The notes below the pieces were generated by a model. That model saw only the letters and a list, made by a program, of their open reading frames with translations. It did not search any database and had not been told where the DNA came from. The translations under genes were made by a program, and so were the position numbers. Below, piece after piece: positions 47,867 through 60,290 of a DNA stretch of 64,000 bases. The stretch comes from Ficedula albicollis (lineage: Eukaryota > Chordata > Aves > Passeriformes > Muscicapidae): assembly GCF_000247815.1 (NCBI RefSeq), contig NC_021680.1, positions 1,178,001 through 1,242,000 of the forward strand. The letters are read 5' to 3'. Each line of letters begins with the position of its first letter. The first letter of the stretch is position 1.

Positions 47867-50800
47867 GAGCTTTAGCACCCAGCTTTAAAATTGTTTTTAG
47901 GGAAGTATGCACATTGGAAGACATTGGAAGCAAAAGGAAGCATAAAAAAACACAGCAGGGTTTTATTAGTTATCTACTCCTCACTAGAAGTAAATTCATC
48001 TAATGTAATGTTTCTTGCAACATCAGCCTCCTGCATTTGCAATTCTATATTTTCAACACTAGTCCTCCTCTGTTAGTGTCAGACATAACACATGGTGACA
48101 ACAGATCCTCTTCTCCCAGCAGAAGCAATTGCAGTTTTTTGTGCTGCTGAAGGCACATGAGAAGTAGAGGTCCCCTCTGACAAAGGGCAAGTTGATCTTA
48201 ACGTTTTGATTAACTGTAACAAATCTTGTCCAAGTCAAGGTAAAACGTGGGATGCTTTTTCTTCTGGCTCTGTCAGTGGCCTTTTTCTTCATGACTTGTG
48301 CTTTTTAATTTTTTGGTATTCTTACCAACACTAGTAGTTCATGGCCAGCTCTTAGTGCTGCCTGCTGCAGCATCAAAACCCCAAGACTGGTACTAAATCA
48401 CGTGAGTGAATTGTCTGTTCTTCCTACAAGGAGACAGCTGTGAAAATTTCGTTATTATTCTTTAATGTTAGCCTTTTTCTTTAATTTTTGTCTAAAAGCA
48501 GCTTGTGGATAAGGTGGTTTGCCTTGGGAAAGTTGCCATCAAAAGGATCTGTGTGAGTGGACGTGGGATTCTTTCCTAGGGGTTATCCCTTCTTTTAAAA
48601 ACCTTCATTCTCATTTGTATTGCATGAAGAGGGTGAGTGCTTGGATTTGAGGAGAACTTTTGTCAGTGCCTTATTATTAACTTGAAGACCAATTCCTTTA
48701 TTTCAGTGGTGAGTCCCACCATGGCAGACTTGCAGGCTGTGACCTCAGTGTTCCAAGGGGTGACATTCCTGACAGCCATTGCATCTCTGCAGCAATCACT
48801 TGTTTTGGTCAGCATAAAATAGCTGTGGCTTGAGTTGCTTTAGTGTTATTTCTGTATTGGAATAGCCTCTTTTTAGGCAAAATGCAGAGGTTTTTGGTAG
48901 CTTGGACTTGTTCAGCTTTCATCAGAAGTAGCTCAGACCTCTTAAAAATTAACTTTTTTGGTTTTTTTGATATGTCTCTTGAGTAGATTTAGTGGGGAGG
49001 GGAATGAAGAGCATAGTCTAAGTCATGATCTGGACCACATGAGCTCAAGAGCTCACATTGTTAGAAAGGAGCTTGCTCTTGTCTGTCCCACTGAGGGGCA
49101 TTCTTGGGAGACAATTACCTTGCAAGCTTTTTTGTTAATGTAAAATGAACACCACAGGGAAAAAAACTGGGAAAGAGGGGGCTTGGATAAATCTTAGTCT
49201 TAATATCCCAAAAGCTCAGTTTTGTATATTGTATTTCTAGTGCCAACACTGTGTAGGGAGCACTGTACTTCACTGAAATAACTGCTAGAAACTGTTTTAG
49301 CAGCAAAGGCTTCAGAAGTTTTGGAAGGGAAAATGAAAGAAGGAAAGAATATGTTGTTCTTAAGCAAGTAAATATTTGTTTTCCTGGAATACATCCTTAC
49401 AAAAACACAGCAGTTTTACTATAGTCTTTTTATAAATTCAGATGTTGGAAGGGTAATTTGAAAACGATTCTTATACTTTCTAAGAATATTCAAAGAGAAC
49501 AGAAAGGTCAAGGGAGAAAATACAAATTACTTGCTGTAGCTCTGGCTATTGCAGAACTGAGCTAAGTTTTCTCCAAGTTACTAAGTTGCTAAGGAAAAGG
49601 AGGTGTATAAAGTGTAATGAAATGGCAGTTTCTGCAGATCATGGCACAGTTCTGGCTGGTAGCCTGGTCTTGCTCTTGAGTGACTAAAACCACCGTAAAT
49701 AGGCCGTTTCCTTTGTGTATTTGATTATTATTATTTCTCTTTATTTGGGTGGGTTCTGGCCTTCATGTGTGTTTGCTGAAGTAATTTCTTACCGTTCCAA
49801 AGCTGTTCACAGCTGAAACTGCAAAGCAGACAAGCAGTATAAATCGATTAAATGCTGAAATAAAGGATTCTGGGGTGCCTGGTTTACTGGCACTTCTGGC
49901 TCCTTGTGTGCAGAAGTGTATCTATTCAAAAACTACTGTACTGGAGTGGGAAAAGCACTAGGAAACAAAGATGTGTTTTACAATAATCCTGTAAGGACCA
50001 ACCATCACTGGAAGGGGGATCAAGGTGTCATGCAGTAAACACAAGCCATTTTTAATGTTCCCTACTGGCATGAGGCATTCCAGGGATGGAGGGATTGCAC
50101 TATGATCTTGCTGAGTGATGTGCAGTTTGGCTGTCCTCGAGCCTCTTCCTTCACCTTTTTTAATACTTTATTCTGTGTGTGCGTGTGAAAATTGTGTGTT
50201 TGCATAAGCTAGTTTAAACGAATTTAAGAACAGGTTTCAAAAATCTTTCCTACTGAAATAAATGATTTAAAAGATGACCTGTGTCTGAAGTTTTAATTTC
50301 TCACTTTAAAAACTGCATCCAAACTCCAGCTACGTTTTGCAACATGGAATTTGACTGTCTTTTGGAATGGTGCTGAGATTAGATGGAATTTTAGTGGCAT
50401 TTTTCAATGAACCTCTGAAATGAAGCATGTAAAGATACTGCTGGTGCAAAAGGAATATAAAGACTAGCAGGGAAGTACAGTTCATTGAAGAGATATGTCT
50501 GGTCTCAGAGATTATTCTGTTAAATGATGTTTTTCTCTCCTTCGTACTTTATCAGATTTTTTTTTCTGTTGTCTCTATACTTAAAGCTGTGGTAAATTTA
50601 AACTCACTGAAAGCAATCATCAGGCAGATTGGCTCTTAAGGAGCAGCTACATGGAAGATAAACTGAAAATGAAGAACAAATGAATAGCATGCAAAGCTTT
50701 GTATTTCCTTTGCTCTTTCTTTGGTGTTGCTTCCCTACTCTCTGTGCCTTTGCAATGCTGTGAAGCCTTACTGGTCATACAGCCCTGGGGGAAATGCTGT

Positions 50801-51010
50801 GGGTCAGGCTGTGAAATGCTTGTCAGAGTGTGAGCCTTGGGCTCCTTGCCTTTTCTCCTTCATGGAACCATTCCTTTCAAATGTATTTACAAAGAGAGAA
50901 GGAATAAAGTAGATTTTTGTAACCCCCTCCTTTTTTGTATTTCCAGATTACTGAGTTTGAGAAATGCTTTGTGCTCAATATCGTGAAACACAAAATTAAT
51001 GAGCTGGTGA

Positions 51011-51091
51011 CTCCTTTTCTCCTTTTCTCCTTTTCTCCTTTTTTTCTCCTTTTCTCCTTTTTTTAATTTTTTTTCTTTTTTTCTTCTTTTT
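51011..51091. repeat. (TTTTCTCC)n homopyrimidine tract
   Basis: About 80 bp of almost pure pyrimidine on the plus strand. CTCCTTTTCTCC units repeat about six times, then the tract degrades into a T-rich stretch. It is a mirror-type polypurine/polypyrimidine tract that could form triplex DNA. The Lys/Glu-rich frame on the opposite strand (within 50887-51243) is an artefact of it. Confidence 0.92.
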
Positions 51092-53028
51092 GTGGCAAAC
51101 ATTTTCAGGTAAGCCACTTTATTAACTTGAAAGCTGACTCTACAAGGTGGGAGGCACAGACAGAACAAAGATATTCTTGGTCCAGATCCTTCTTGGAAAA
51201 GACTTTCTCTCCCCTGTTTGAACTGCATCTCTGTCCAGAGCAAAGATCCCGAGTCTGGCTCTGTTAGTTACCTCCATTGTTCAACTTCTCTCAGTCAGGT
51301 TCTTTCTTGCCTTTAGATGTTGAAAGGCTGTAGCATCTCTGCAGAGCCTGGTAGAAATGGCTGGAGTCAGAGTTCTTCAGCCAGTGTATTTTTTAATTTT
51401 ATCCTTTTTCCAAGTCAAGGAGCACGTCAAGGACTCCTTTTGTCCCTTTCCTTATGTTCATGTGTCTCAGGCTTCTGTTTACAGGAGATGGCCTCCAAAT
51501 CCACAGAGTGAGAAGAGACATGGAGGGAGAGGAAGGCACCTGACCCCTTCCTTGCTTCCCAACTGGAATGATTTTCATTTTGGATATACTTCTGCTATCT
51601 TCCCCCAGGTGTTTATGCTGAGTCCACCAACTGAATGCTCTTTTTGAAACTATAAGATTTGAAAGAATTGAAATTGCCTTGGTTTTGTAACTTCATCTTT
51701 AGTTTGCCTTTTTTTCCTTTTGCATGGGAAGAAACCAGAGTGTGGGGAGGGGATTCACATCTGTGGGAAAAACAGAAAAAACAGATCACAGATGTATGAA
51801 ATAACCCAGCTGAAAGAAGATGATTGTTTTCCCTTTTTTTAATACTAGTTTTTGTAAGTGAGAATGTTGGGTAAAAAAAGTGGGAGCAGAAGACAGCCAG
51901 ATGTGAACAGATGATACTGTTTTGGCATAAACTATATGCTTTGACAGAACAGAGCAGGGTTATGGTTTTTATATCAACAAATAAATTGAATACAGAAGAC
52001 TGAATCTGTGCTTCTTATTTGTGAGTAATATTTTTCTTAGTTTTATTAGTTTTTTGCTTTAATTGAGCATTAATACTGAAACATACATCCTTACATGGGT
52101 AATACTTATCTTTACCTCATTCAATTCCCAATTCTAGTTCAATTTGGTACTTAAGGACAAAATGCAGATCCAAAATAAAAGCTGCTTGTCTCTTGAGCTG
52201 GTACGAGAGACTGTTAGTTGCTGCTGTGCAAAACTTGCCTTTACTGGATGTCTTCATCTTGCTCTGTTAGAAAAGTGTTTTTTTCTGTGATGTATATAGT
52301 GTGATAGAGCATGTCAAGCACCTGATTAATAATTCCAGTGTATAAGATGATACTGTTTTAATTCTGAAACATTGGAAAGGGCCTGCTCAAAGGAGATCTG
52401 CAAAGGGCAAAATAAAAGCATATGTTTTTCAGGTTAAAAATGTGTGGGGTTTATGTGTTTTAAAACACAAAGTGAGTCCAAGCCATTTATTAAGCTAAAG
52501 AGAAACCTCATACAAGAACACAGCCAGCAGCAAAGTGCTAATCTATCTTTCATTTTCTTTTCAGGTAGGAAAATGTGTCACTTTCATTTGGAAAAGGGAT
52601 AAGGAGCTGAATTGTTCTAAGGTCAAATAATACAGCAGCTAAACATTTAACCAAAGCATTGCTTGTTGGAGATGGCATGAGAGAGGCAAGGGTAAACTGT
52701 GGCCTGTGTTTCTCACTGCCTGACTCTGCAGATCTGCTGTAATGCTCCAGAGTGACTGGAATACTGAAACAGCTCGTGAGAAGAGGGAGCCATTCCCTCA
52801 CACAGGAGCCATCCCAAAGCAGTGGCTCAGAGACAAACTGATGGTGGTGTGAGTAGTTCACTAACATGTCATGATAGAACTGGGAAAAGCAAAGGCAAAC
52901 CCTGAGTTCTTGGTGCTGGAACAGCAATATTCTCTTTAATGAGTATAAACATGAATCTAAGACTTACTCAAAGCAAGATAGTCAAAATGGGGTAGTTATG
53001 ATCTATTATGATTTCTTGATTTGGGGAT

Positions 53029-53131
53029 ACTTGGTGTTGGGAAAGCATTTTATGAGAAAGCATTTTATGAACTTCTGATTAGAATTACTTGGTGTTGGGA
53101 AAGCATTTTATGAACTTCTGATTAGAATTAC
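53029..53131. repeat. Two-copy tandem duplication, 58-bp unit, with nested 15-bp repeat
   Basis: ACTTGGTGTTGGGAAAGCAT at 53029 recurs at 53087. The left copy contains an additional internal repeat of GAAAGCATTTTATGA (53041 and 53056). Confidence 0.92.
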
Positions 53132-53670
53132 ATACCCAAAATATCGTGTACAGGAGTTACCAAACCTGGGTCACTCTCACCTCTGTAATCAGATCCCCAT
53201 CAGTATTACATTCTATGATGTTACACCAGTGCTGCTCTTGTTCTAATTCCCTGTCTCTGACACCTGTATCAGGGGCCTCAGAGGAAAGAGTAAATATACA
53301 GTGAGTGAACTTTTAGCCAGGTAAGTATGTTCTGACTCCTAATGGCTTATATGTATTGACAGCTTTACAGTTTCATTTTCTCAATTTCATTCAATAGGAG
53401 AGTGGCTTAATAGTGAAAATGTTTCTGCTAATACTTTGTTTTCTTTGAAAAGAAGCTGCAAGAATATGAGAAGATACAAGATGAAAAAGAGCAGAGTGAA
53501 TGTGGTATGAACACACCAACATAGAGCCAATCTCAAATATACCCCAGACTTTTTGTTAATTCTTGGTTCACATCTTGTCAGAGACATCTGTGTATGATTA
53601 CTTTTAGGAGTTAAAAAAGTTCATGTGATATCAACATAGGGTTCTTGCACACAATTTTGCATTTGATTTC

Positions 53671-54060
53671 ATAGAATCACAGAATTATTTGGATTGGATG
53701 GTATCTTAAAGGTCATTTCATTCCACTCCCTGACATGGGCAGGGACATCTTCCACTACCCCAGGGTGTTCCAAGCCCCATCCAGCCTGGTCTTGAACACT
53801 TCCAGGGATTCAGGGGCAGCCACAGCTTCTCTGGCCACCCTGTGCCAGGGTCTCACCACCCTCACAGGGAAAAATTTCCTCCCAATATCCCATGTAACCC
53901 TGTCCCTTTACCAGTTTGAAGCCATTCTCCCTTGTCCTGTCACTCCGTAACCCTGCCCCTTTACCAGTTTGAAGCCATTCTCCCTTGTCCTGTCACTCCA
54001 CACTCTTGTAAATAGTCTCTCTCCATCTGTCTTGTGAGCTCCCTTCAGGTTCTGAAGGAC
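53671..54060 (-). mobile_element. CR1-type LINE 3' fragment carrying an internal duplication
   Basis: About 390 bp of CR1 in minus orientation, starting with ATAGAATCACAGAATTATTT. It continues through CCATCCAGCCTGGTCTTGAA, GGGGCAGCCACAGCTTCTCT and GTGCCAGGGTCTCACCACCC to CTCTCCATCTGTCTTGTGAG. A 53-bp stretch starting GTAACCCTG at 53894 is tandemly repeated at 53947. The 53735-53950 open frame is this repeat and not a host gene. Confidence 0.96.
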
Positions 54061-57000
54061 ATATGTGAGAGACCTTAATTTGAATGAGGATACTATTTCA
54101 TGGCCATTTTGGTTATCTATATCCTAGCCATTATACATAGATATATCATGCTTGTTATTCTGGTATCAAATGAATATTTACTAAACAACATCTTGCTAAA
54201 TCCTCTCTGTTGTGCTGCTCTTTTTCCAGTCTCATTTGTCCAATGAGAGCTGAAAAATTCAGTACCTTGTTGGTTATAAGATTCCAGGGGAAGCTGTTCC
54301 TCAAGAATGTGGTGATGCCTTACTGCCCAGTTCAGAGTGTCAGCAAGCAGTTCATATGATTGCTCCTCCCATGGGATCCATCCATCAATTTGAGTGCCTT
54401 CCAGAGAGGGAGCTGGTGTCATCCTGTCCTTGTGCTACAGATGGAGAAACTGAGGCACATCAGAGAAGCAGCAAATGTTGTGTTCACTGTGCAGGACTAA
54501 GTGCCAGGCTGGAGAATGATATCCAGTGCATTTTCCAATGGGTCATAGGTGCATAAAATAATCAAGGAAGAACTTGTCAGAGCACGTCTGCTCTGGTGCT
54601 TCTAGCCAAAATCTATCAGCTACCCTGATTTAAGTCACTTTTTGACACTGATGATGTGTGGAGGTAGAGCCCATCAGTGACCTTGCTGTGTGTCTCAGGC
54701 AGTCAGCCCAAGAAAAAATCCAGGACAAGGTAAATAATTTAAATTATTTAGGGCAAGGTAAATCACTTAAATCCTGGTAGAGCCAGGGCTGTAGGTGGAT
54801 GTCTGTGGACATGGAACCTCAGGGATTTTTGTGGGGCTCTGTGCCGGCAGAACCATCTCTTACACTCAAAGAAGCTTAAAATATTAAAAATAAAAACAAG
54901 TCTCTAGATAAAGCTCACTGAGCTGAAGGGTTTCCAATAGCTCATCACTAATGCTCCCAAGGTTAATGATGCATTTGGATGACTGAGCCCACTGCTCGTG
55001 CTCAGTCTCCTGCTAGTCTCAGAAGGGGTAGTGCTGTGCTCCTCTTGCCATTCTGTCCACATAAAAGTGGCCAGGGAAAATATGAGTAAAATAGTTTATT
55101 CAAATAAAACAGTAAGGAAAGATTATTTATTAGGTCAAAATTTAAAAGGGAAAGTATGAAAAACTCTCAATTCACCCCCATATTCTGATCCTTTTCAAGA
55201 GTAAAAGGAGGTCACCAATCCTAAAAGGCTTACACATTTATTATTTTCTCTGAGTGCTTTGTGTTGCCATTTGATCCTTGAAGTGCTGCTTTTTCAGAGC
55301 TGAATGTAAAAAATGAGTAAATATGGGTGTCCCTCCCATACACGTGGGTCCCTCCTGTCACACGTGTAGCAAGAACTTCCAAAGGAGGCTTTTGGGATGC
55401 ATCAGACTGGTTCACCTTGAGCTCATCCAGTCCTTTAGTTAAGCAAGAGTTCTTTAATATATTGTTCTGCCTGTCACTTCTAGTTAGATAATGATGCTGA
55501 ATGCTCTGATAATACCAACCCAGCATTTGTTCCTTCAGTGTCAAGGATATGCAATGAAAATGTAATAGGCAGTAAGATTAAAGTAAAAATATGCTGCTGG
55601 CAAGGGAACAAAACAAATTGGATTAAGTCAATGCTGTTTTGAATGTTGGTAACTAGATGAATTTTAATTTCTCATGGTTCTTTAAAAGAGCAATTTAGGC
55701 ACACAACACTTCATATTTTAAGGTTATGTTACTGTTTTAAACCTACTTCCTAATTCACTTTAGTATTTCAAAAATGTATTATTCCCACATTGTGAAACTT
55801 GAAGCTGCTCTTTACTCATATCCTGGAATGCAAGAAATAGAAAAGAAACATAGAAAATAAGAGAATATTGTCACATGAGCAAATGTGTATAATCTGGCTG
55901 TAAACAAAAGATAGGTTTCACACCATGAAGGAGAGCAAGTTTCTGTTACAGCTCCTCAAAGGAACAGTGGGGAGCAAACCCATAAGTGTGGGGGTTTTTG
56001 TGGGGCTTAATCAGGTCATGAAAGAAATGCAACTATCACTTAGGTGTCTGCAATGCCATGAGGCACAGCTTGGCAATGTGAGAAGAGTTGTCTGGGCTGT
56101 GGTCCCTTATGAACAGTCCCAGACTGTTAAATATTGAAGCAAAATCGATCCTCTAAAGGTTCTTTTTAGAATAATGTATTAGTTCAAAAAACTAGAGTCC
56201 AGTTGTACTGCAGGGCCAAAACGGTGCAACTCTGAAACCTGCCACTTACTGAGAGCCCCAGGTTTCCTTTGGTTACACCTTCTATCAAAATTTTAGTTTG
56301 CAAAATGAGAATTCACATTACGATATCTGAACATCAAAGAATTTGAGGTTTCAAATACCTCTGAGTTGTTTATCCTAACTTAAATCATGGGGGTCTCAGC
56401 TACTCTGAAAATAAACTTTAACTGATACACTTCATCCAAAGCTGGACTCTGGTTCCTTTGTTGGTATTAAAGATTAATCACAGCAATGGAAAACAGATAT
56501 TTGGTACTATTAACTTTGCATAATTAGTTACAAGCTACAGAAAAATGCTCTTCTAATTATCCCTGAAAGATCAGGCTGAGATTTTCAAGTCATAACACAT
56601 TTCTTGTGGTAACCCAAATTGAAGTCATGTGAATCAAGAGCTGTAAGGGTTCCATTAGCACACATGGAAAGTGGGATTGGATCTGTAAAAGTATTGACAG
56701 TATGTCCTGTTCCTATATTATTTTTTAATTAAAAATTAAACCAAGCTTTCAAGTGGTTTACAGTTAGTTGACAGAGCCAACACACTTTAATTTCCATTAA
56801 ACTGGAGCTGCCACGCTCTTCATTCTAAATGGAAATAGTATTTTGCTGGTGTGACTAGTGAGCTTTTTTCCCTTCTGCCACTAAAATATGTTTGTACTAG
56901 AGTGATTTTTGACAGGAAATCCCTGTGAATATGTTTGTCCTGGTAATCTGCTGCTGCTTTAGATGAAAATTGCTATACCAGTTAACTCGTGAGAGAATAA

Positions 57001-59041
57001 AACTTCTTTATTTCTATCAACTTTATGTATGCTGTTAGATATTGGAATAAATGGGGTTAGTTTCTGCTTGGAAGCCTGGTTTAGGTAGAGGTGTTTCATC
57101 CCAATGCACAAAGGCTGTTTCTCATTTTGTTGTGTTTTTTTAAAAGCAATATCTATCTTTTCTGCTGAAATGTATCCAATAACAGATGCGCATAAACAAA
57201 TTTGGGAAATCCTCACTACACCTCAGACTTGTGCCTCTGTCTTTCTTTCCCTAACCCTCAAGGAAGTCACCTGGCTGTGCCAGGCTTCCCTCAGGGCTGC
57301 TTTTGGGGATCCTTCTGGTCCTTGTCTTCCAGCCTGCTTCAAAACCTGCCCCTTCCATCTGCTCCATAGCAGCTTTTTAGGCAGAACCTGTCCAGGCATC
57401 CAGGGAACAGAATAAAGCCTATTTTTCTGTTGCCACAAGAATGAAAGGCTTCATCAGCCTGCAGCAGTCCTCAGTAGGACCATTTTTACCTGTGTTTTCC
57501 AACATTGTGAGAAATGTTACTGATCATAAATGAAAAAAAAAATCAAGTTTAGCTAATGCAGAGCACTTAGTTGATCTTAGCACTCTCAGACTCCTGAGAG
57601 TCTGATATTTGAGTGCATAGTGATTTTTTTTTTTCCTTGATACAGCTTTCATTCAAAAGAGATTGCCAAATGCTTTCTGGATCACACAGAAAAAGAGAAA
57701 TTGTTTCTGGCACCTACTGGATCAGCCAACAATAAGCAACGGGTTTACCCAACTCACAAAATACAGAACCTTATTTTCTTATGACAACACCAAAAAAAAC
57801 CCTACCCAGTTTAACCTGCTGCTTACCAAGTTTACTTCTCTTCATACAAAAATGGCCAGTGGTTTTCTAGTTATTTCAGTGGGCATGACTTAATAATTTG
57901 TGTTTCTGGTGGAAGGTGGTGGTGCCTGTGGTGTGTATTCCCACACTGACTGTGTCAGTGATTTAGGAGACACCTCACTAGCAAAGTGTTTGGAGAAGCA
58001 GGATGTCTGTGAGAAAACCTTCCCTCACCCTGGAAGGGCTGGAAAGAGCAAACTCCAGAAAGGTATTTTCATAAAAGCCACTTGGGGTGTGTGTCTGAAT
58101 TGGTGTAGGATTAAAACTCACACACAGTTTTTCTAGAGCTGTGCTTCTGTGGCAGATGGCAAAATTACCTCCTTTCTTTTTAATTTGAACCCTAGGAAAA
58201 AGTAGTGATGGGCTTCCAAGCTGTGCCAGTGAGGCACAGTTTCTGTGGGATCTGCTGGCTCTTCTCCAGGGAAGGTTTTCTTTTTGCCTTCTGTTTGAGC
58301 ACCATTTCTCTCCCACTGGGAGTTCCTGGTGACCAAGCACAGTTTGCCACACGTAGGGAGTGTAGCTGGGGCAGGGCAGTTGCAGTGGGTGGGCTGTGAT
58401 AGTGAAGGCCCTGAAAGCCCAGGCCAAACACACTTGTGTTTCCTTATCTTTTCCTTGCTTTCTTCCTAGCTCCTTCTTGTGAATTTTTTTTTTTGTTTGT
58501 TTGTTTTGTTTTTTTTTTTTTTGAGGCTGGTTTGATGTTGTAATCATTTCAGATTGACACAATTAAGCAAAATTCCACCTCAGATTGCTGGTGATCCCCC
58601 CTCTGTTTTATATTAACACTGAGAATTTGTCTGGTCGAGTGACTTCTTTTTTTTTCCCCCTCCCCTGCCTGAGATTGTTCAAGAAATGTTGAACAGAGTG
58701 CTTAATGATTTCCAGGGCTTTCTCTTGACGTTTTAGTTTTGGAGAATGAGCAATGCCTCCACTGGGGACTTCCCTGGCAGATCCATGTCTGAACAGCCAG
58801 GGCTGGCTTCCAAGAACATAAAATTCCAGCTGCTTTTCCATCCAAGGCAAGGTTAGTTTAGTATCCCCCTTCCTCCTGTGCCTTTACAGCAGGAGATATT
58901 CTAGCCAACGTTTTCGTCATGTTTCTGAGCCTCCCTGCTGCTTGATTTATGCAGAGAGGACTGGGGAGAGAGACTGCAGAGCTGTGGGGTGAGCGTGGAG
59001 TCCCTGCAGGTGTGTGGTGGGTCAGGATGGCTGGTTAGGCT

Positions 59042-59064
59042 GGGCTGGGCTGGGCTGGGCTGGG
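59042..59064 (+). repeat. CTGGG pentanucleotide repeat, G-quadruplex-type motif
   Basis: Five GGG runs (59042, 59047, 59052, 59057, 59062) separated by two-base CT loops meet the classical four-run quadruplex pattern with very short loops. The tract immediately precedes a 59-bp duplication. Confidence 0.9.
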
Positions 59065-59071
59065 CTGCTCC

Positions 59072-59189
59072 TTCCCACACAGGCACAGAGCTGGGCTTGT
59101 GCCCTGCAAGCTCAGACCCACCAAACACAGTTCCCACACAGGCACAGAGCTGGGCTTGTGCCCTGCAAGCTCAGACCCACCAAACACAG
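59072..59189. repeat. Two-copy tandem duplication, 59-bp unit
   Basis: TTCCCACACAGGCACAGAGC at 59072 recurs at 59131. The copies appear identical through GCTCAGACCCACCAAACACA. It makes two overlapping open frames in this region look repetitive (the peptide QAQTHQTQ). Confidence 0.94.
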
Positions 59190-60004
59190 CCCAGTCAGTC
59201 CCATCCTGCTCGTGGGGGTGAATGCTGTGAATGCTGGGGTGAGAGATGCTGAGACAGGGCTGGTTCTCCCATCCGAGGTCACTCTTTTCGTTTAAGGACA
59301 GCAGTGTTGGGAGATACTGAGTTACAGGCAGGCTTCAAGAAAATTCACATTTTCAGTTCTGTAACGGACTGTTAAAGTCTCTCTTGTCAACTGGGAGCTT
59401 GAGTAGGTGGCACGTTTGGAATTTCCTCCCATTCTGACCTAACAACTGAGAAAGCTGAAATCCAAACTGATCAGTTGCTGTTTACACCTGAGATTTTTTG
59501 CTTGCCTGTGTCTCACCTGAGCAGGGTAAGGTGTGCCTCGTGTGATTTCTCTGAGTCGGTTTTACATGTGCAGCTGCCCGATAAAAGGCACCACAGTGTT
59601 TCTGGAAACCCTGAGTGCAGCCAGTCTCCAACTGGTAAAATTGTCATCGTCCACAGCCTAAATGAGCTGGAAATTTCCCCAAGTGGAGGATCAGGTCCGG
59701 TGTACACAGCTGGGAACCAAGCTGAGCTCAGTAACTATCTGTGCTCAGTCCTCAGCCCAAGCCAACTGGGCTGCACACAGCTATTTCTCCTGGGTAGCAG
59801 CACATGGATCAATGTCCTCTTGTTTGCTTCTATCCATGTTGTCCCCTGTTCTCCTTACCCTCCTAACTCAGCACACCTCACACCAAAAGGAAAAGGCATT
59901 GTAGGTGAAAACTGATCACCTTTTCCTGATGATTCAGAGGAAAACTTTACTGCCTTTACACATTAACTTCTCCAACAGGGACCATCATTTGCTGCAGACC
60001 TTTT

Positions 60005-60290
60005 CACAGAATCCCAGAATGGTTTGTGTTGGAAGGGACCTGAGAGCTCATCTCCTTCCAGCCCCTTGCCATGGGCAGAGACACCTTCCACTAGACCAGG
60101 TTTCTCCAAGCCTCATCCAGTATTTCCAGGTATGGGGCAGCCACAGCTTCTCTGGGCAACCTGTGCCAGGGTCTCACCACCCTCACAGGGAAGAATTTCT
60201 CCCCAATATCCCATCTAAACCTGCCCTCTGGCAGTGTGAAGCCATTCCCCCTTGTCCTTTCACTCCATGCTCCTGTAAATTGTCCATCTT
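60005..60290 (-). mobile_element. CR1-type LINE 3' fragment
   Basis: Minus-orientation CR1, about 285 bp. It begins CACAGAATCCCAGAATGGTT, then GTTGGAAGGGACCTGAGAGC, CCTTCCACTAGACCAGGTTT, GGGGCAGCCACAGCTTCTCT, GGTCTCACCACCCTCACAGG, and ends near CCTGTAAATTGTCC. It is close in sequence to the 53.7-kb copy. The open frame 59905-60315 overlaps it. Confidence 0.96.

Larger units (their letters stand above)
44262..50300 (+). other. Probable RALGPS2 3' UTR and downstream region, end not defined
   Basis: No coding sequence is recognised after the stop. Polyadenylation hexamers AATAAA occur at 44278, 45848, 47707, 49859 and 50257; those at 45848, 49859 and 50257 have T- or GT-rich sequence downstream. 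The 3' UTR therefore plausibly ends between about 45.9 and 50.3 kb, with alternative sites. A near-perfect 20-bp inverted repeat lies at 47788-47866. The choice of end is inference; transcript data would fix it. Confidence 0.5.
50301..53670. other. Apparently intergenic, AT-rich, with pyrimidine tract and duplication
   Basis: No gene is recognised. It contains the TTTTCTCC-type pyrimidine repeat at 51011-51091 and a two-copy duplication at 53029-53131. AATAAA motifs near 51979 and 52173 could be further distal polyadenylation signals. Confidence 0.75.
54061..60004. other. Apparently intergenic region
   Basis: No gene is recognised. It contains a T-rich tract (58484-58522), the CTGGG repeat and 59-bp duplication near 59.0-59.2 kb, and a short CAAGGTAAAT near-repeat at about 54726-54770. 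The 194-codon minus frame at 57978-58562 begins in the antisense of the T-rich tract and resembles no family I know. Confidence 0.75.

Noticed and set aside
53735..53950. Open frame with an apparently regular protein sequence
   Set aside because: It lies wholly in a minus-strand CR1 3' fragment read on the wrong strand.
57577..57615. Short palindrome CAGACTC-CTGA-GAGTCTG
   Set aside because: Only a 7-bp stem in AT-rich DNA; too short to distinguish from chance or to call a terminator or RNA gene.
57978..58562. 194-codon minus-strand frame, the longest after ANGPTL1
   Set aside because: Its N-terminal lysine/glutamine run is the antisense of a T-rich tract. No domain, splice signal or family resemblance is visible, and one frame of this length is expected by chance in 64 kb.
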